This document shows positions 36,001-42,000 of a stretch of 64,000 nt of DNA, piece after piece. The notes under the pieces are model-generated. The model had not been told where the DNA came from. It worked only from the letters and a program-made list of their open reading frames with translations, and made no database searches. Made by a program: the position numbers and the translations under genes. The stretch is from contig NC_081412.1 of assembly GCF_030272615.1 (NCBI RefSeq), forward strand, positions 666,048,352 through 666,112,351, read 5' to 3'. Positions within the stretch are counted from its first letter, which is position 1; every line of letters begins with the position of its first letter. Source of the stretch: Cryptomeria japonica (taxonomy: Eukaryota > Streptophyta > Pinopsida > Cupressales > Cupressaceae).

Positions 36001-39000
36001 TCTAGGCACAATTTTCCACACATCATTCTTTAAGATAGATTGACATTCCTCTATCATGGCATCCTTCCATACTTGTTGTTTAAGAGCCTCTCCGGCACTT
36101 GAAGGTTCAGCATTTATGAGGTCTGTCATTAGAGTAACATAGCTAGAAAACTTTGAAGGTCTTTTGCTTTCTCTAACTGTTCCTCTAGGTGCTACAAAGG
36201 ATTCTGCTTCCTGTACTGTTTTAGTGGCCCATAGTGGTCTCTTCCTGGGATTCTCTGTTGTAGTGTTTCTCAAGTTCCAAGGTGTTATCCTCAAGATGCT
36301 CCCTTTGAGTTTCAGAAAGAGAATCTTCTTCTAAATTAATGGAATTAGTTGGGATTTCAGGTGTGATGGAACTCCTTGTTTTGTTAATAGCTATATCTTC
36401 CTCAAATATGACATCTCTGCTTAATTCTATTTGTCTTTGACCAGGGATGAATATTCGGTAGGCTTTAGATGTTTCACTATATCCTACAAAAATCCCTTTC
36501 TGTCCAGTAGGTTCTAATTTAGTTCTTTTCTCCTTAGGTACATGAATATAAACAAGACATCCAAATATTTTGAGATGGCTAATATCAGGTTTAATTCCAG
36601 TAAAGACTTCTTCAGGAGTTTGGTCACCAATATGAGAGTGAGGACATCTGTTTTGAATGTATACAGCGGTATTAGTGGCTTCTCCCCAAAGTGCAGTTTC
36701 TAGGTTTTGATCTAACCACATAGCTCTTGCCGCTTCTACTATTGTTCTATTTTTTCTTTCAGCAACTCCGTTTTGTTGAGGATTGTAAGGTACAGTGAAC
36801 TCCCTCTTAATCCCAGCATCTTTACAAAACTCTTTAAACACTTCTGATGTGTATTCCATACCATTGTCAGTCCTAAGAGTTTTGATTTTCCTACCAGAGT
36901 GATTTGGTGTAATAGATTTGAACTCTTTAAATTTCCTAAGAATATCTTCAGATTCTTTACTTTTAAGGAAATAAATCCAAGTTTTCCTAGAAAAATCGTC
37001 TACAAAGATTACATAGTATAATGCGTTTCCTAGTGATGGTTCAGACATAGGCCCACATAAGTCAGAGTGAACTAGTTCTAGTATCCCTTTAGTTTTTCTA
37101 GAACTGCAAGGAAAAGAGCTTTTAGTGTTTTTCCCTAGTGCACATCCTTTACAAACATCTGAATGAATTGACTTTAGTTTAGGTAGTCCTGTGACTAATT
37201 TCTCCATAGAGGGTAGAGCACGAAAATGTAAGTGCCCTAGTCTTCTATGCCAAATTTCTGCTTGATCTATGACTTCATGAAGTAAGGTTTGATTTGGCTC
37301 ATTACACAATTCATATAGGTGCCCTTGTCTGTAACCAATCACTTGTGCTCTTTTGAAGGTGGCTGTTTTTGGCCATGCCATTACCTTTCCTTCTATGAAT
37401 GAGACTCTATATCCATCGTCCTCAAGTGCAGAGATAGAGACTAAGTTCCTTTTGATGCCCGGTACAAATAGTACCCCGGTGAGTTGGATTGAGATTCCAG
37501 ACTTCAGTCTGATTGTACATGTCCCAACACCCTTTACAGGATGTGCAGAGTTATCCCCTATTGTTACCTCTTCATTTGATCCCTTTTCCATCAAGTCTAG
37601 TAATTCTCTGAATCCGGTGACATGCCTTGACGATCCACTGTCTATCACCCAAGTGTTAGACTTGTTTGAAGCTCGACTTGATAGTGCTGAGTATAATACA
37701 AACTTCTCAGATTCAAGTTTTGTGTTCCTCTCCACTTTGGCGAATGATGCCTGTTGTTTTACTTTATCAAGACAGTTAAATGACATATGTCCATACTGAT
37801 CACATCTATGACATTGGATTTTTGATATGTCTTTCTTATGAAAGCTTTTCCCATGATGGGATTTTCTCTTCTTGCCTTTCTTACGGGAGTCGGTATTCAG
37901 AATGTGGAGGTCTTCATCTTTAGTTTTGTGATTTCCCCCTTTCATTTGCCTTGATTCTTCAAGGAGACAGTCATCCCTTAGTCGATCAAATTCTGTGAAT
38001 TTATCCCTTGCATTTATGCCTTGTTTGAATGATTCCCAAGATTCAGGTAATCCATCTAGGGTAATCATTGATAGTTCTTGCTTCTCGACATGATAATCAA
38101 GTTTTTGCAGTTGATCTCTGAGTGAACCTATCCTCATGAAGTATGAGTTTATTGTTTCACCTTTATTTACTTATGTGGTTCAACTGTCTTTTTAGAGCTA
38201 GGGTTTTGCTCAGATTGTTTATTTCATACGTCCTTTCAAGGGTTTTGAACATTTCATATGCATTGTCATATTTTAATATAAGTGGTATTATGTGATCCCT
38301 TACTGCATCTATCACAATTTTTACAGCTTTATCATTTCCTTCATTCCATACAGTTTTCTCAGGTTCGTCTATAGGTTCGGGCTTGTCTTCTTTTATGAAT
38401 TTGATTACTTTGTTCTCTTTTAACACTATCATAATTCTGACTTTCCAAGACAAAAAATTTGCTGCTCCTTCGAGTCTATCCTTGAATCTGATTGTGTTCA
38501 CCATTTTAGATCTCTTCAATTTTGTAAACTTCGCTTTCAGTCTATTCGGATCTTTAAGTAGTTAGGCTCTGATACCATGTAAATGTAAATAGACTGTGAT
38601 GACTTTCAGAACAATCAGAATTCTGAGACAATGAATTTATACTGTTATTGTTTGATATGAAGAAATATAAAACTGATTTTTATGTCTTATCAGTTTGCCT
38701 CTGTAGATACGAAGACCAAGCAATTATATGTATTCTCCCTTTCACTGCATGTATCGTACTTATTGTCTTATTCAATAATGGGAGGCGGATATATATCTTT
38801 TGTCTTCATTGGATCGTGCCTCCATAGGGGGTCGTGATCCTATGTGGAACCACGTGGTTCCACATAGGGTCGTGACCCCTGTGTGGAGCCACGATCCTTC
38901 TACACCGGCGGTATCACTTTAAACCAAACATCACATTTAGCAAACTAATATGTTAGTTTAATACTAACTTAATTAAATCCCAGTAAATCGCAAGTAACAT

Positions 39001-42000
39001 AAAATCGAATTTTTGGGTGCTAATAATCAGATTACGATTTTGTTTAGAGTTATGATTGAGACTAATTTTAACAAAAGGTGAAATGATCCATCTTAGCCAA
39101 GCTTAACTTCAATTATCACTTCTTCATTGATATGCATCAACTTGATGGTGTCTATGCTTGTGGTGGTGATTTGAAAATCATAAAGCTATCCTTAGGAGAT
39201 TGCACTAGCCTTGTGGAGATGTTCGTTGCATGTCAAAGTAAGACTTAGTTTGAGTTTCATCAAAGATTGTCCATTGCTCTTACACTCCTAGAGTTAGATT
39301 AGCTTCCTAAACCCTATCCTTTTTTCTTTTTTTAAACCAAGTGAAATCCCGCGTTCTAGCATCATTCGAGCATTCAAGCATTCAATGTAAGTCCATCTTG
39401 TAAAACCAACAATATCACATCATATACACCTGAGTCTATTCAAGAGCACGTCAAGATTTGACATTCGAGAACCTTGGAGTCATCCCACTTGATCACGCAA
39501 CTTAGCATTTGGGAGTCTTTGTTCAAGAGAGGATAGAATACTTAGTATTTTATTTTGTTTTGCATAGTGTGTAAAAACACCATCAACAGTACCAAACTTG
39601 GGAAAGTTTTTCATTTTAGGTCATACAAGAAATAATGCCAATACATTGAACTTAAACCTAAACTTGAGTTGACATCATAGGTCAAGGGTGTGGTTAACAA
39701 AGCTTTCTCCCAAATGCCCTTTGATCTAGATTCTCACTCAAATTTCCTTTCACCACAAATCAGATCCCAAAATTGTCCAAAAAGAAGAAATGCATTAGAT
39801 TGTGTTTTCTTGTCGAGAATAGGAAAAAATCCATTTCCTAGCCAACAAAGAAAACATACGCTACCTCCGAATGGAAACTCCATCGAGCTTCTCTTTATCT
39901 AAGGAGAAAATGGAATTTAGAGATTGGCTCTTAAAAGAGAAAGTTTTCATTAGTAGATTAATGGGAGCCTTGATAAGACCCCAAACTCTCAACCTTTGGA
40001 TTCAAGAAAAGCAAAACTTGATATGTACAATGGATAACCTAATGATTTCTAATTAATATTTCATGGCTGTTTTTATCTTTAAATTGATAAAGAGATAGAG
40101 TTTGTCGAGGATCCCCACGGCTAACACAAAAATAATCCTTTATTGAGAGTTTTTGAGTTGGCATATTCATTTGCCTAGTACAACAATGTTGATCTTGCCT
40201 TGTAACAAAGCAATAACTATCTTCACTTGGATCTCGAAGGGCATTGTTGCTAAAAAGGTGTGTTGGCATATGAAAGGTTGTGTTGAAATGGGAGGACCCA
40301 ATCGCATCTGAGCTCTCATAACTATTTGAAGACTGCATTATGTTGTTTTGATGAGATTTTGGATGTTTGTAGGCATCAAAAGCTTTTTTTTGATGATCAA
40401 CCATCTTACCATTTTGTCAACCTTTGATTGAGTAGTTTGATTGAAACTGGTTGTACTTTGTTCTTGTAGTATTGTGCATAGGTATTGACAGGCATGAATG
40501 ATCTCACTACAAAATCAATTCAGAATTGCAAATTGAAAAGCTTTGCTTTGATACCAATGATCTATATCTCTAGGAGTATCCAAGGGATAACAATCTAAAG
40601 GCTAAAACTTTGAAAATATAGATGTGCTGTATGTAAAAGCAATATTGATAAATGAGTCGAGAATGATTAAGGAGACTTGCAAGAAAGATATAGAACTAAA
40701 ACCATACTTAAAACTCAACAAGCTTAATCTTGACTTAAACTTTGTCTTAGTGCCAAAATTTTAATAAATTTAAAACATCTTTAAAAAATGGCAAATTTAA
40801 AGGTAAAATTTTCTTGTATTGCATCACATATCAAAATAACTTCAAATATCATATTAACATTACTTAGAATTGGGATTGACTTGGCAAACCAAAAGTTTAA
40901 ATGAAATTCAATTACTTGGGAAAAAATGTTGCCTTTGTTTTGGGTGCAACACAATTGTTTTTAATAATTAGAGTGAGGGTGGTAGGCCTCAACAAAGTCA
41001 CGGGGTAGTGCCACTGGTGGGGTTTGGGGGTAGTGCCCTTGGTACATTTCTTGTCACAATGTAAGGTGGGTTGAAAGAAGGACCTTGACCTTGACTAAAA
41101 TATAAACACATTATTTATGTTAAAAGTCATGTCCTATACCCTTGGATATATAAAACAACAAACTATATTGGTTAGTGTGTTTTGTGCACGGTATACTCTC
41201 AAGAGTGATGTATGTCTGCTTGTGTTCTAGCTATGTCTCTGCTATTAGTCTTATGCCTAGATACCCCTCACAAAACTCTAGATCTATGTTCTATTGAATT
41301 TTGTTGTTTACACATGTTACTAATACATACATTACAATAATGATTGTTATATCAAGAACAATTACAAATGCTTGAGGTTTAAATATGTAACATTACAAGA
41401 TGCTTATATCAGGAACAATAACAAAAGTGTTTGAGTTTTAAATATTTTTCATTAAAAGAATGAGGGTTTTTTCAGGATGGCTGAGGTTTAAATATATTAT
41501 ATTACAAGAATGAAGTTTATATCAGGATGGTGGATGTTTAAGTAATGGTTGATGGGTTGCCTTAATATAGGCGTGATGGTTAGTCTTCCTCATAGTACCT
41601 GCCAAGTGTGCTGACATGACACAGGCCATGGAAGCGTCATTTGATATGATGTGACATGTCATTGAAGGTTCAACACAATCTGGTAACCAAACAATGGGGC
41701 TAATGACCATCTTGTGGAGTTGTGAGACTGAAGCTTTTCTATTGTTGATGTAACATTTGTGCATATTGGTGCATTTTAGTATGGTGAGATGCTGTACTTC
41801 TGTGATGTTGAACATTGTAAGAGTGAGTGCATGGCTTCTACGAAGCTTGATAACATAGAGTAGAGATGGATCCACAATGAGAACTATGTAAGTAGAAAGG
41901 GAATAAAGTTAGTGAAATGAGTTTTGCATTTGTTTTTGTTCCAGATCTAGCTCTCCAACCATGCCAAAGAAAGACTATAAATTTCCTACTAGTTAGTTAG

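Larger units (their letters stand above)
32640..39073 (-). mobile_element. Ty1/copia retrotransposon nested in the second solo LTR
   Basis: 496-bp LTRs at 32640-33135 and 38578-39073 (about ten differences), target duplication AAAGG at 32635-32639 and 39074-39078. On the minus strand: 5' LTR, tRNA-iMet primer site, gag, protease, integrase, RT and RNase H (the copia order), then a purine tract. Broken by two frame changes, one TAG in RT and a 952-bp DNA transposon. Without that transposon it is about 5.5 kb, normal for the group. Confidence 0.95.
29147..39588 (+). mobile_element. second solo LTR of the same family (about 4.0 kb without the nested copia)
   Basis: Starts TGTTGTGACATTTTCAC, ends ACCATCAACA, and is flanked by GTACC at 29142-29146 and 39589-39593, its own target duplication. 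The first ~50 bp and the final ~500 bp (39085-39588) are homologous to the first solo LTR (26240-26766). The middle seems unrelated and has its own repeats, including a different palindrome array at 31652-31815. It is interrupted at 32640 by a copia element with target duplication AAAGG. Confidence 0.85.

Noticed and set aside
22215..39588. A single huge LTR element with 4-kb LTRs at each end
   Set aside because: Each LTR has its own perfect 5-bp duplication on both sides (GGTAG/GGTAG and GTACC/GTACC). No primer site follows the left one. Two independent solo LTRs explain this better.
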